From: CAZKTF01 sp964555565
Lineage (GTDB): Bacteria > Planctomycetota > JAJSAM01 > JAKLKS01
DNA: 5,429 bases
NCBI GenBank assembly: GCA_964555565.1
Contig: CAZKTF010000242.1
Span: 1 to 5,429, forward strand
Direction: 5' to 3'
Shown in pieces: positions 1-5,429 of this stretch. The notes beneath the pieces are model-generated. The model did no database searches. It had not been told where the DNA came from and saw only the letters and a program-made list of their open reading frames with translations. The translations under genes and the position numbers were made by a program. The number at the start of each line of letters is the position of its first letter. The stretch's first letter is position 1.

Positions 1-528
1 GGGCGGGCGTGGTTCGCCGGCGGGAGCCTGCTCCGCTCCATCGCCCAGGTGCGCCACGAGGGCCACGGGCGGGCCGCGGCGGCGCTGCCGGCGGGGACGC
101 GGCCCGTAGGCTTCCTCACCTTCTGCGCGGTCCTCGTCCCGCGCGGGGCATGGGAGGCGGTCGGGCCGCTCGACGAGGACTACTTCGCCTACGGCGAGGA
201 CGCGGACTGGTGCGACCGGGCCCGGGTGGCGGGGCTCAGGCTCCTGCACTGCCCCGCCGGCGTGGCGCGGCACCGGGGGAGCGCGGCGGCGGGGCTCCGG
301 AGCCCGCTCCAGGCGTACCTGCTCACCCGGGGCCGCGTGCTCTTCGCCCGCAAGCGGCTCCGCCCCGGGACCCGGGCGCTGCTGTTCTGGCCCTACATGC
401 TCCTCGTCCGCGCGCCCCACGACGCGCTCCGGGCGCTGTTCACCGGGAGACCCGCGGCCGCGGCGGCGATCCTCCGCGGGGTCAGGGACGGGTGCCGTGG
501 CGGGCCCCCGCGGGGGATCGCCCCGTGA
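1..528 (+). CDS. Glycosyltransferase family 2, C-terminal part (5' end outside window)
   Basis: The reading frame is open from the first base to a TGA at 526-528 and gives 175 residues, so the gene begins upstream of the window. The visible part matches the second half of GT-A glycosyltransferases of the rhamnosyltransferase-like GT2 group. WFAGG lies at visible codons 4-8. A stretch GFLTFCAVLVPRGAWEAVG leads into LDEDYF (about 57-62), and GEDADWCDR (65-73) fits the ED..W/R motif that in this family holds the catalytic base region. The later R-rich helix (QAYLLTRGRVLFARKRL) corresponds to the usual conserved C-terminal element. The missing part should hold the nucleotide-sugar site with its DxD motif. 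Such enzymes act in the cytoplasm on activated sugars and polyprenyl-linked or similar acceptors; donor and acceptor are unknown here. The stop overlaps the next start as GTGA, placing it in the same operon. The family call is firm and the specificity is not. Confidence 0.88.
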   Translation, partial: GRAWFAGGSLLRSIAQVRHEGHGRAAAALPAGTRPVGFLTFCAVLVPRGAWEAVGPLDEDYFAYGEDADWCDRARVAGLRLLHCPAGVARHRGSAAAGLRSPLQAYLLTRGRVLFARKRLRPGTRALLFWPYMLLVRAPHDALRALFTGRPAAAAAILRGVRDGCRGGPPRGIAP

Positions 529-1646
529 CCGCCCGCCGGATCGCCGTCGGCGTCGTCGCGGGGACCGTGGGCGGACCGCGCTCCTACGGCCTGGGGCTCG
601 TCCGGGCCCTGGCCCACCTGTTCCCGGGGGACCGCTGGGTCGTCCTCACGGAACGGCCCGAGGCCTTCGAGGGGATCCCGGTGGCGGAGGTGGTCCGGGT
701 CCCCGTGCCGGCCAAGGTCCTCCGCCCGGCCGCGGAGCACGGGCTCCTCCCGCGGCTGCTCCGGCGCTGCGGCGCGGAGCTCTACCACGGGACCAAGCAG
801 TCGCTCCCCATGCGGTGCCCCTGCCCCGCCGTGGTCACGGTCCACGACCTCGCCCCCTTCGTCCTGCCGCGGACCTTCCCGCGCCTGTCCGGCCTCTACC
901 TCCGTGCGGAGACCCGCGGCGCCGTGCGCCGCGCCCGGCGCATCGTCGCGCCGAGCGCCCACACCCGCGACGACCTCGTGCGCGTCCTCGGCGCGGACCC
1001 CGCCCGCGTGGCGGTGGTCCCGAACGGGATCGCCGCGGAGTTCCACCGCCCCGTCCCGGCGGGGGAGGCGGAGCGGGTGCGGCGCGCCCACCGGCTCCCG
1101 GGCCGGTTCGTCCTCTGCGTGGGGACGCTCCAGCCGCGGAAGAACCCGGACGCGCTGCTCCGCGCCTTCCTGGCGCTCCGGCGCTCGGGGGCCGCCGGGG
1201 GCGTGGGCCTCGTGTTCGCCGGGAGGCGGGGCTGGATGGCGGGCCCCTTCCTCCGGCTCCTCGCGCGCGAGGGGCGCGCGGCCGGGGCGCGGCTCCTGGA
1301 GGACGTGCCCGACCGCGACCTCCCCGGCCTCTACGCGGCCGCCGAGGTCTTCGCCTCCCCCTCCTCCTACGAGGGCTTCGGCCTCGCGGTGGCGGAGGCC
1401 ATGGCGGCCGGGCTCCCCGTGGTGGCCGGGGAGGGCTCCGCGGTGCCCGAGGTGGTGGGCGATGCCGGGGTCCTCGTCCCCGCGCGCGACGAGGGGGCGC
1501 TGGCGGCGGCGCTGGCGCGGCTGCTGGCGGACCCGGGAGCGCGGCGCGCCCTCGGGGATCGCGCGCGGGCCCGGGCCGCGCGGTTCACCTGGGAGGCGGC
1601 GGCGCGGAGGGTTCGCGAGGTCTACGAGGAGGCGCTCCGGCCGTGA
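525..1646 (+). CDS. Glycosyltransferase family 4 (GT-B fold, glycosyl transferases group 1)
   Basis: This 373-residue protein has the usual length of a GT4 enzyme that moves a sugar from a nucleotide-sugar donor onto a growing glycan in the cytoplasm. The N-terminal domain has an early glycine-rich loop (GTVGGPRSYG, 13-22) and VVTVHDL at 103-109, typical of the GGxxxY and HDL elements of the family. The inter-domain region holds PNGI at 166-169. The C-terminal donor domain starts with VGTLQPRKNP (199-208), where R205 and K206 fit the phosphate-contacting pair, and carries the E-x7-E signature EGFGLAVAE with E283 and E291, followed by the G/A-rich and PEVVGDAG segments. I chose GTG at 525 because the protein then begins directly at the first beta strand and because GGGGGA at 512-517 lies seven bases upstream; the frame is open further upstream but runs through the preceding gene. 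It shares GTGA with both neighbours. Donor sugar is unknown; mannose, rhamnose and others are used by this family. Confidence 0.93.
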   Translation: MTARRIAVGVVAGTVGGPRSYGLGLVRALAHLFPGDRWVVLTERPEAFEGIPVAEVVRVPVPAKVLRPAAEHGLLPRLLRRCGAELYHGTKQSLPMRCPCPAVVTVHDLAPFVLPRTFPRLSGLYLRAETRGAVRRARRIVAPSAHTRDDLVRVLGADPARVAVVPNGIAAEFHRPVPAGEAERVRRAHRLPGRFVLCVGTLQPRKNPDALLRAFLALRRSGAAGGVGLVFAGRRGWMAGPFLRLLAREGRAAGARLLEDVPDRDLPGLYAAAEVFASPSSYEGFGLAVAEAMAAGLPVVAGEGSAVPEVVGDAGVLVPARDEGALAAALARLLADPGARRALGDRARARAARFTWEAAARRVREVYEEALRP

Positions 1647-3802
1647 ACCTCCCGCGCTGCCCGAAGGTCCTCCTCGTCCTCCTCGCGACGCTCCTGGCCC
1701 ACGCGGTCTCGCTCGGCGGGGGCTTCCACTACGACGACGAGGCCGTGATCCTCGAGAACCGCCAGAACCTCCGGGACCCCTCCACGCTGGGGCGCGCCCT
1801 CCACGACCCCCGCGTGGAGAACGGGATCACCGGGAACGGGATGTACCGCCCGGTGACCTACGCCTCCCTGGTCCTCGACGCACAGGCCTGGGGGTGGCCC
1901 GAGGGGGAGCCGCCGCCCCCGCGCGGCTGGCACGCGACGAACCTGGCGATCCACGCGGCGGCGGCGGCGGTGCTGTTCCTGCTCCTTCGGCGCGTCCTCG
2001 CCGGGTGGCTCCCGGGCGGACCCGCGCGGGCGGAGCTCACGGCGGTTCTCGGGGCGCTCTGGTTCGGCCTCCAGCCCGTGAACTCCGAGGTCGTGAACTA
2101 CGTCTCTGCCCGGAGCGAGTCCCTCGCGGCGCTGTTCTTCCTCCTCGCCCTGCTCGCGCACCACGCGGCATGGGGAGAGGGCCTGCGGCCGCTGCGTCGC
2201 GGGCTCCTCCTCCTCGCCGCGGCCGCGGCCGCGGTCCTCAGCCACGGCGCCAAGGAGACCGGGATCCTCCTGTTCCTCGTCGCGGGGGCGCTGGAGTTCT
2301 GGGGGAGGCCGGGGGCGCCCCCCGTCCTCCGGCGCCTCGGGGAGGCCGCCCTTCGCGCGGTCCCGCTCCTCGTCGTCTTCGCGTCCTACCTGGCCCTCCG
2401 GGGAGCGGTCCTCCCCCACGCGACCGTGGACCTCGCCTCGCGGCCGCACATGGAGGGGGTCGGACCGGACCCCTTCATGGGGGGCGGGCGGAGCATGGCG
2501 GCGCACCTCCTCACGCAGTCCCGGGTGCTGGCGGACTACGTGCTGCTGCTGCTGTTCCCCGTGGACCTCTCCCCGGACCACGGCGTGCGGATCGCGGCCT
2601 CGCTCTCGGACCCGGACACGCTGCTCGCCCTGGGGCTCCTCGCCGCGACGGCCGGCCTGGTCGTCCGCGCGGCCCTCCGGGGATGCCGCGCCGTCCCGCT
2701 CTCCGCGGCCTGGGCCGCGGCGGCGCTGGCGCCCTCGGTCGCGTTCCCCCTCAACGTGGTCATGAACGAGCACAGGCTCTACCTCCCGACCACGGGGCTG
2801 GCGCTCGGGGCGGGCCTGGCCCTTCTGGCGGCCCTCGAGGCGGGGCGGAGGGCGGGGAGGGGGACGCTCGCGGCGGGGCTCGTCGTGGGGTGTCTCCTCT
2901 CCTTCGGGCTCGTGGACGTCGCCCGGGCGCAGGACTGGGGGGACTCCACGCGCCTGTGGAGGAAGGCCGTGGCGACCTCTCCGGGGTCCTGGCGGGCCCA
3001 CCTCCACATGGGCGTCGAGATCTACCTGGAGGCCGGGCGGCTGCAGGACACGATGCCCCCGGCGGCCCTGCTGCGGGCGGACGCGGCCGTGGAGGAGTTC
3101 CACCGGGCCCACGCCATCTCCCCGCGGGCCTTCGAGACGCGTCTCGACCTGGGCCTCGCCTATCTCCTGCGCGGCCAGCTCCGGAACCGGAACGCGGACC
3201 CGGACGCTCCGCCCCCGGCGCCGGGGGACTTCGAGGAGGCGGCGCGGTGGTTCACGCTGGCGGAGGAGTCCTCCCCCCGCTCCTTCCGCGCGCGGTACCA
3301 GCGGGGGAACGCGCTCGCCCTCCTCGGACGGACGGAGGACGCGACGCGCGAGTTCGAGGCCATGGCCCGCCAGGACACCCTGCGCACGACGATCTACGAC
3401 TACCCGCTCGCGGAGCTCTACCGCCGCGCCGGGCGGACGGAGGACGCGCTGGCCCGGCTCGACCACGTCCTCTCGCTGAAGAAGGAGGAGGCGGCGATCG
3501 TCCTCCCCAAGAAGGCCGAAGTCCTCGGCGGGGCGCGGCGGTTCGTGGAGGCGGACGCGTGCCTGCAGCGGGCGCTCCCTTTCTTCGGGAAGGCAGACCC
3601 CGCGGGGAAGCGGGATCCGCGCCCCCTCGTTTTCAAGGTCCGGCTCCTGGTCCTGGAGGGGGGAGCCCGGAACCTCGAGTTCGCGCGGGCGTTCTGGCGG
3701 ACGGCCGTGACGGAGTTCGGCTACAGGCCGGGACCGAAGGACCGGATGGTCGTCGAGGCCCTCGGAGTCCCGATGTCCGCCACGGGGACGGGGGGACGGT
3801 GA
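1643..3802 (+). CDS. Polytopic membrane TPR protein, TMTC/DUF1736-like (putative GT-C glycosyltransferase)
   Basis: The 719-residue product has about 11-12 hydrophobic segments in residues 5-430, then a soluble tail of helical TPR-like repeats. Features matching the TMTC/DUF1736 family are: a first membrane helix (about 6-22) followed at once by HYDDEA with D31-D32, the acidic pair expected in the first outer loop; MYRPVTYASLVLD from 67; HATNLAIH (97-104); LQPVNSEVVNYVSARSE (143-159); a DUF1736-like stretch ending VDLSPDH (307-313); NEHRLYLP (375-382); and QDWGDSTRLW (430-439) just before the tail. TPR-like units appear at about 549-580, 587-616 and 617-650. Eukaryotic TMTC proteins are O-mannosyltransferases using dolichol-phosphate mannose; the bacterial relatives are mostly uncharacterised. 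By inference this protein could transfer a sugar from a lipid carrier outside the cytoplasm, with the TPR part binding a partner or acceptor. The GTG start is supported by AGGAGG at 1627-1632, ten bases upstream. It could instead be a non-catalytic scaffold. Confidence 0.82.
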   Translation: MNLPRCPKVLLVLLATLLAHAVSLGGGFHYDDEAVILENRQNLRDPSTLGRALHDPRVENGITGNGMYRPVTYASLVLDAQAWGWPEGEPPPPRGWHATNLAIHAAAAAVLFLLLRRVLAGWLPGGPARAELTAVLGALWFGLQPVNSEVVNYVSARSESLAALFFLLALLAHHAAWGEGLRPLRRGLLLLAAAAAAVLSHGAKETGILLFLVAGALEFWGRPGAPPVLRRLGEAALRAVPLLVVFASYLALRGAVLPHATVDLASRPHMEGVGPDPFMGGGRSMAAHLLTQSRVLADYVLLLLFPVDLSPDHGVRIAASLSDPDTLLALGLLAATAGLVVRAALRGCRAVPLSAAWAAAALAPSVAFPLNVVMNEHRLYLPTTGLALGAGLALLAALEAGRRAGRGTLAAGLVVGCLLSFGLVDVARAQDWGDSTRLWRKAVATSPGSWRAHLHMGVEIYLEAGRLQDTMPPAALLRADAAVEEFHRAHAISPRAFETRLDLGLAYLLRGQLRNRNADPDAPPPAPGDFEEAARWFTLAEESSPRSFRARYQRGNALALLGRTEDATREFEAMARQDTLRTTIYDYPLAELYRRAGRTEDALARLDHVLSLKKEEAAIVLPKKAEVLGGARRFVEADACLQRALPFFGKADPAGKRDPRPLVFKVRLLVLEGGARNLEFARAFWRTAVTEFGYRPGPKDRMVVEALGVPMSATGTGGR

Positions 3803-4605
3803 GGCTCGCCCATCGCCTGCTCCGGGCCTGGCTCCGCGCGGTCCCCTTCCCGCAGGGGCGGGGGCTCCTCTCGCGGGCGGTCCACCGGCTCTCCGGCCCC
3901 GCGGAGGTGACGACCCCCTTCGGCGCGCGGATGCTGGCCGACCCGCGGGACACCATCGGCCGCTCCCTCCTCGTCTCCGGGGCGTGGGAGCCCCACGTGA
4001 CGGCCGCGTTCCGCGAGGTCCTCCGCCCCGGCGACGCCGTGGCGGACGTGGGGGCGAACCTCGGCTACCACGCGCTGCTGGCGGCGCACCTCGCGGGGGA
4101 GGGGGGCGTGGTGCTGGCCTTCGAGCCCGAGGCGCAGAACCGCGCGCTGCTCGAGGAGCACGTCCGCCGGAACGCCGCGCGCACGGTGCGGGTCCTCCCC
4201 CTGGCGCTCGGGGCCCGGGGGGAGCGGCGGGTCCTCCACCGCGGGCCCGCCTGGAACCCCGGGGCCGGGTCGCTCCGGCCCGTGGAGGGCTCGGCCGGGG
4301 AGGAGGCCGTGGAGGTGGTCCGCGGCGACGCGGCGATCCCGCGCGACCTCTGGCGGAGGCTCCGCCTCGTCAAGGTGGACGTGGAGGGCGCGGAGGCGGA
4401 GGTCCTCGCCGGGCTCTCGGGCCTCTTCGATGCGGGTCACAGGCCCCACCTCGTCCTCGAGGTGACGGACGAGTTCCTGCGCGCGCTGGGGAGCGGCGAG
4501 GAGGCCCTCCTCGCCCGGCTCGCCGCCCTCGGCTACCGATGCCGCCGGCTCTCGGAACCCCCCGCCCGCGGCCTCCGCCAGTACGACGCGCTGTTCTCGG
4601 TGTGA
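3799..4605 (+). CDS. FkbM-family SAM-dependent methyltransferase
   Basis: The 268-residue product is a class I methyltransferase of the FkbM type, which commonly O-methylates sugars or polyketide hydroxyls. The lead-in FGARMLADPRDTIGR...GAWEP is typical of the family. The SAM-binding motif I is DVGANLGYH at 83-91, and FEPE at 108-111 supplies the acidic residue expected to bind the ribose hydroxyls. KVDVEGAE at 192-199 is the family hallmark (usually K-I-D-x-E-G-x-E), and LVLEV (218-222) and the C-terminal YDALFSV complete the pattern. No part of the fold seems missing. The GTG start overlaps the preceding stop as GTGA; a GGGGA at 3784-3788 lies ten bases upstream. In this context it probably methylates a sugar of the glycan made by the upstream glycosyltransferases, perhaps as a terminal cap, but the substrate is inferred only from neighbours. 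It is the last gene of the cluster. Confidence 0.93.
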   Translation: MRLAHRLLRAWLRAVPFPQGRGLLSRAVHRLSGPAEVTTPFGARMLADPRDTIGRSLLVSGAWEPHVTAAFREVLRPGDAVADVGANLGYHALLAAHLAGEGGVVLAFEPEAQNRALLEEHVRRNAARTVRVLPLALGARGERRVLHRGPAWNPGAGSLRPVEGSAGEEAVEVVRGDAAIPRDLWRRLRLVKVDVEGAEAEVLAGLSGLFDAGHRPHLVLEVTDEFLRALGSGEEALLARLAALGYRCRRLSEPPARGLRQYDALFSV

Positions 4606-4620
4606 ACCTATCGGCCAGGC

Positions 4621-4639
4621 CGGGGAGGGACGTTCCCCG
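4621..4639 (+). terminator. Weak hairpin after the FkbM gene, possible terminator
   Basis: CGGGGA (4621-4626) can pair with TCCCCG (4634-4639) around a seven-base loop, 15 bases after the stop of the methyltransferase gene. An alternative stem pairs GAGGGA (4625-4630) with TCCCTC (4643-4648). No T-run follows either stem, so a classical intrinsic terminator is not supported. In DNA this rich in GC such short stems arise by chance. Confidence 0.25.
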
Positions 4640-4652
4640 CACTCCCTCGCGA

Positions 4653-4682
4653 TTGACTCCCGGGCCGTGACCCTCCTAGACT
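4653..4682 (+). promoter_or_regulatory. Candidate housekeeping (sigma-70 type) promoter
   Basis: TTGACT at 4653-4658 matches the -35 consensus TTGACA at five of six bases. TAGACT at 4677-4682 matches the -10 consensus TATAAT at four of six, including the first T, second A and final T. The spacer is 18 bases. The pair sits in the only real gap, is upstream of and on the strand of the gene at 4753, and stands out as AT-richer than its surroundings. Transcription would begin near 4689, leaving a leader of roughly 65 bases. The two hexamers share GACTCC (4655-4660 and 4679-4684), so a repeated operator half-site is a less likely alternative. Confidence 0.6.
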
Positions 4683-4729
4683 CCGCCGTCCCGACACCGA
4701 GCCGTGGTCGCGAACCCGGGGACGCGGCG

Positions 4730-4748
4730 CCCGGGATCCGGGGGGGGG
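4730..4748 (+). repeat. Leader hairpin and nine-G homopolymer before the GTG start
   Basis: CCCGG (4730-4734) can pair with CCGGG (4738-4742) around a three-base GAT loop. The 3' arm merges into an uninterrupted run of nine G at 4740-4748, ending four bases before the GTG at 4753. The G-run is the only candidate for ribosome binding at this start, since G-rich sequence can pair with the CCUCC of 16S rRNA using G-U pairs. The stem could hide part of it. The run may also vary in length between cells or be a sequencing error; the sequence alone cannot decide. Confidence 0.4.
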
Positions 4749-4752
4749 CGAG

Positions 4753-5379
4753 GTGACGGACGAGACCGGCGCGAGGCTCGCGGTTCCCATGGGGCACGGC
4801 CGGGAGTCGGTGGTCGCCCGTCTCCAGCGACCCCTCATCATCGTGGCGGTCGTCGGCATCGTGCTGCTCGGCATCGTGGCGATCCTCCAGGTGCTCGCCC
4901 GGTCCCGGCTGGGGGAGACGGAGTCCAAGCTGCTCTCGATCCTGGGGGCCCTGGCACTGTTCAGCCTCACGGCCCTCGCGGCATCGCTCCGATTGGAAAA
5001 GGACTCCTTCGTGTTCGTGGGCTGGATCGGGATCGTCGCCTCGGGGTTGAGTCTGCTCCTCGCGACCGTGGCCATCCTCTCCCGCCGCCCGGACCTGACG
5101 CTGATGAAGCTCCTCCTGAGCGCGGTGGTCCTCGCGACGACGGCCGCCCTGGGCTCCCTCGTCCTCCTGGTCCACGGCCGGGATCGACGGCTGGACCTCC
5201 TCGCGCTGACCACGCTCTCGGTCCTGGGGGTCACCGCCGCCATCTGGATCGCCTACGCGCTCTCCGGCGAGTTCCCAAGGGATGGCAAGCCGCTGGGGGT
5301 GCTCTCCATCCTGAGCTGGGTCGGCGTGGGGGTGACGACGCTCCTCGCGCGGCTCCAGCGGCTGAAGGGCGGCGCCTAG
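4753..5379 (+). CDS. Uncharacterised six-helix integral membrane protein
   Basis: The 208-residue product is not one I recognise. It begins with a polar stretch of about 25 residues (MTDETGARLAVPMGHGRESV), then shows six hydrophobic segments at about 26-49, 58-79, 84-109, 114-140, 146-170 and 180-200, with short charged connectors and a basic end (RLQRLKGGA). No signal peptide, catalytic motif, nucleotide-binding loop or cysteine pair is visible. The even helix number and the basic ends suggest both termini lie in the cytoplasm. Motif-free small proteins of this layout occur widely as hypothetical membrane proteins, so no role is proposed. It has its own candidate promoter at 4653-4682 and is separated by 147 bases from the glycan cluster, so it is probably a separate unit. 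The GTG start at 4753 is chosen for length and the adjacent G-run; an ATG at 4789 (residue 13), with GAGG 12 bases upstream, is a real alternative. Coding quality is consistent throughout and ends at TAG. Confidence 0.8.
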   Translation: MTDETGARLAVPMGHGRESVVARLQRPLIIVAVVGIVLLGIVAILQVLARSRLGETESKLLSILGALALFSLTALAASLRLEKDSFVFVGWIGIVASGLSLLLATVAILSRRPDLTLMKLLLSAVVLATTAALGSLVLLVHGRDRRLDLLALTTLSVLGVTAAIWIAYALSGEFPRDGKPLGVLSILSWVGVGVTTLLARLQRLKGGA

Positions 5380-5390
5380 CCCAACTTCCG

Positions 5391-5424
5391 CAGTTCAACG
5401 GGGCCGGATCAGTTCTGACAGGGG
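5391..5424 (+). repeat. Short imperfect direct repeat CAGTTC...GGGG
   Basis: CAGTTC occurs at 5391-5396 and again at 5410-5415, 19 bases apart. Each copy is followed after three and five bases, respectively, by GGGG (5400-5403 and 5421-5424). It could be a regulator site near a promoter, but two six-base copies are weak evidence and chance is likely. Confidence 0.2.
5415..5420 (+). promoter_or_regulatory. Possible -35 element of a promoter running off the window
   Basis: CTGACA matches the -35 consensus TTGACA at five of six bases, and it lies in the 50-base non-coding, less GC-rich tail after the membrane protein gene. A -10 hexamer would be expected from about 5438, beyond the end of the window, so this cannot be confirmed. 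Confidence 0.25.
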
Positions 5425-5429
5425 TTTAC

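Larger units (their letters stand above)
4606..4752 (+). other. Intergenic region and 5' leader between the glycan cluster and the membrane protein gene
   Basis: This 147-base gap is the only sizeable non-coding stretch inside the window. It contains a weak hairpin near the end of the glycan cluster, a promoter-like pair of hexamers, and a leader of roughly 65 bases with a short hairpin and a run of nine G. I see no open frame of coding character and no tRNA or riboswitch fold in it. Confidence 0.7.

Noticed and set aside
9..524. Upstream extension of the GT4 gene's frame from 9
   Set aside because: It overlaps the family 2 glycosyltransferase in another frame and translates to low-complexity sequence; the GT4 fold starts right after the GTG at 525.
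497..1642. Upstream extension of the TMTC-like gene's frame from 497
   Set aside because: The extra residues are Arg/Gly/Pro-rich shadow translation of the GT4 gene. The protein gains family character only after the GTG at 1643, which has AGGAGG ten bases upstream.
2215..2237. GCGGCC-type tandem repeat
   Set aside because: It encodes an alanine run inside a membrane helix of the TMTC-like protein and is explained by codon choice; a similar GCG run at about 1957-1971 has the same cause.
904..3798. Upstream extension of the FkbM gene's frame from 904
   Set aside because: The added part is Arg/Pro/Gly-rich shadow of two other genes; the FkbM protein is complete from GTG 3799.
3984..4670. Plus-strand open frame of 228 codons across the FkbM gene
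   Set aside because: It is an out-of-frame, Gly/Arg/Pro-rich translation within the methyltransferase, with no recognisable domain.
393..5243. Long open frames on the minus strand, including ones spanning 1622-3466 and 3721-5175
   Set aside because: Stop codons are rare in every frame of DNA this rich in GC. The translations are low-complexity, rich in R, G, P, E and H, with no family motifs, and they lie opposite genes with clear protein families.
5367..5382. GGGC/GCCC stem across the stop of the six-helix membrane protein gene as a terminator
   Set aside because: The stem is only four base pairs, overlaps the last codons, and has no T-run after it.

Overview
The window is a very GC-rich (about three-quarters G+C by eye), almost fully coding stretch of bacterial chromosome, all of it read on the plus strand. 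Every start visible here is GTG and codon third positions are overwhelmingly G or C. This points to a GC-rich soil, sediment or groundwater lineage such as Acidobacteriota, Myxococcota, Gemmatimonadota or a related candidate phylum. The sequence alone does not fix the phylum, and no mobile element, tRNA, rRNA or CRISPR array is visible.

Positions 1-4605 are one tight glycan-assembly gene cluster of four genes: the C-terminal end of a family 2 glycosyltransferase (1-528), a family 4 (GT-B) glycosyltransferase (525-1646), a large polytopic membrane protein with a TPR tail resembling the TMTC/DUF1736 family (1643-3802), and an FkbM-family methyltransferase (3799-4605). All three junctions are the same four-base GTGA overlap, in which the GTG start of the downstream gene shares bases with the TGA stop of the upstream gene. 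The four genes are therefore probably one transcript with coupled translation. A plausible reading is that the two cytoplasmic glycosyltransferases build a glycan, the membrane protein transfers a sugar from a lipid-linked donor or handles the glycan on the far side of the membrane, and the methyltransferase adds an O-methyl group to a sugar. The acceptor and the sugars cannot be read from the sequence.

Positions 4606-4752 are the only substantial gap. It holds a weak hairpin, a good candidate housekeeping promoter (TTGACT, 18 bases, TAGACT) and a leader with a small hairpin and a run of nine G just before the next start. That promoter would drive 4753-5379, a small protein of 208 residues with six predicted membrane helices and no recognised family; it looks like a separate transcription unit. 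The last 50 bases are non-coding and carry a short imperfect repeat and a possible -35 element of a promoter whose remainder lies beyond the window.

Nothing here is clearly a new biological system. The most interesting items are the bacterial TMTC-like protein embedded in a glycosyltransferase/FkbM operon, the threefold identical GTGA coupling, and the promoter and leader architecture in front of the uncharacterised six-helix membrane protein.
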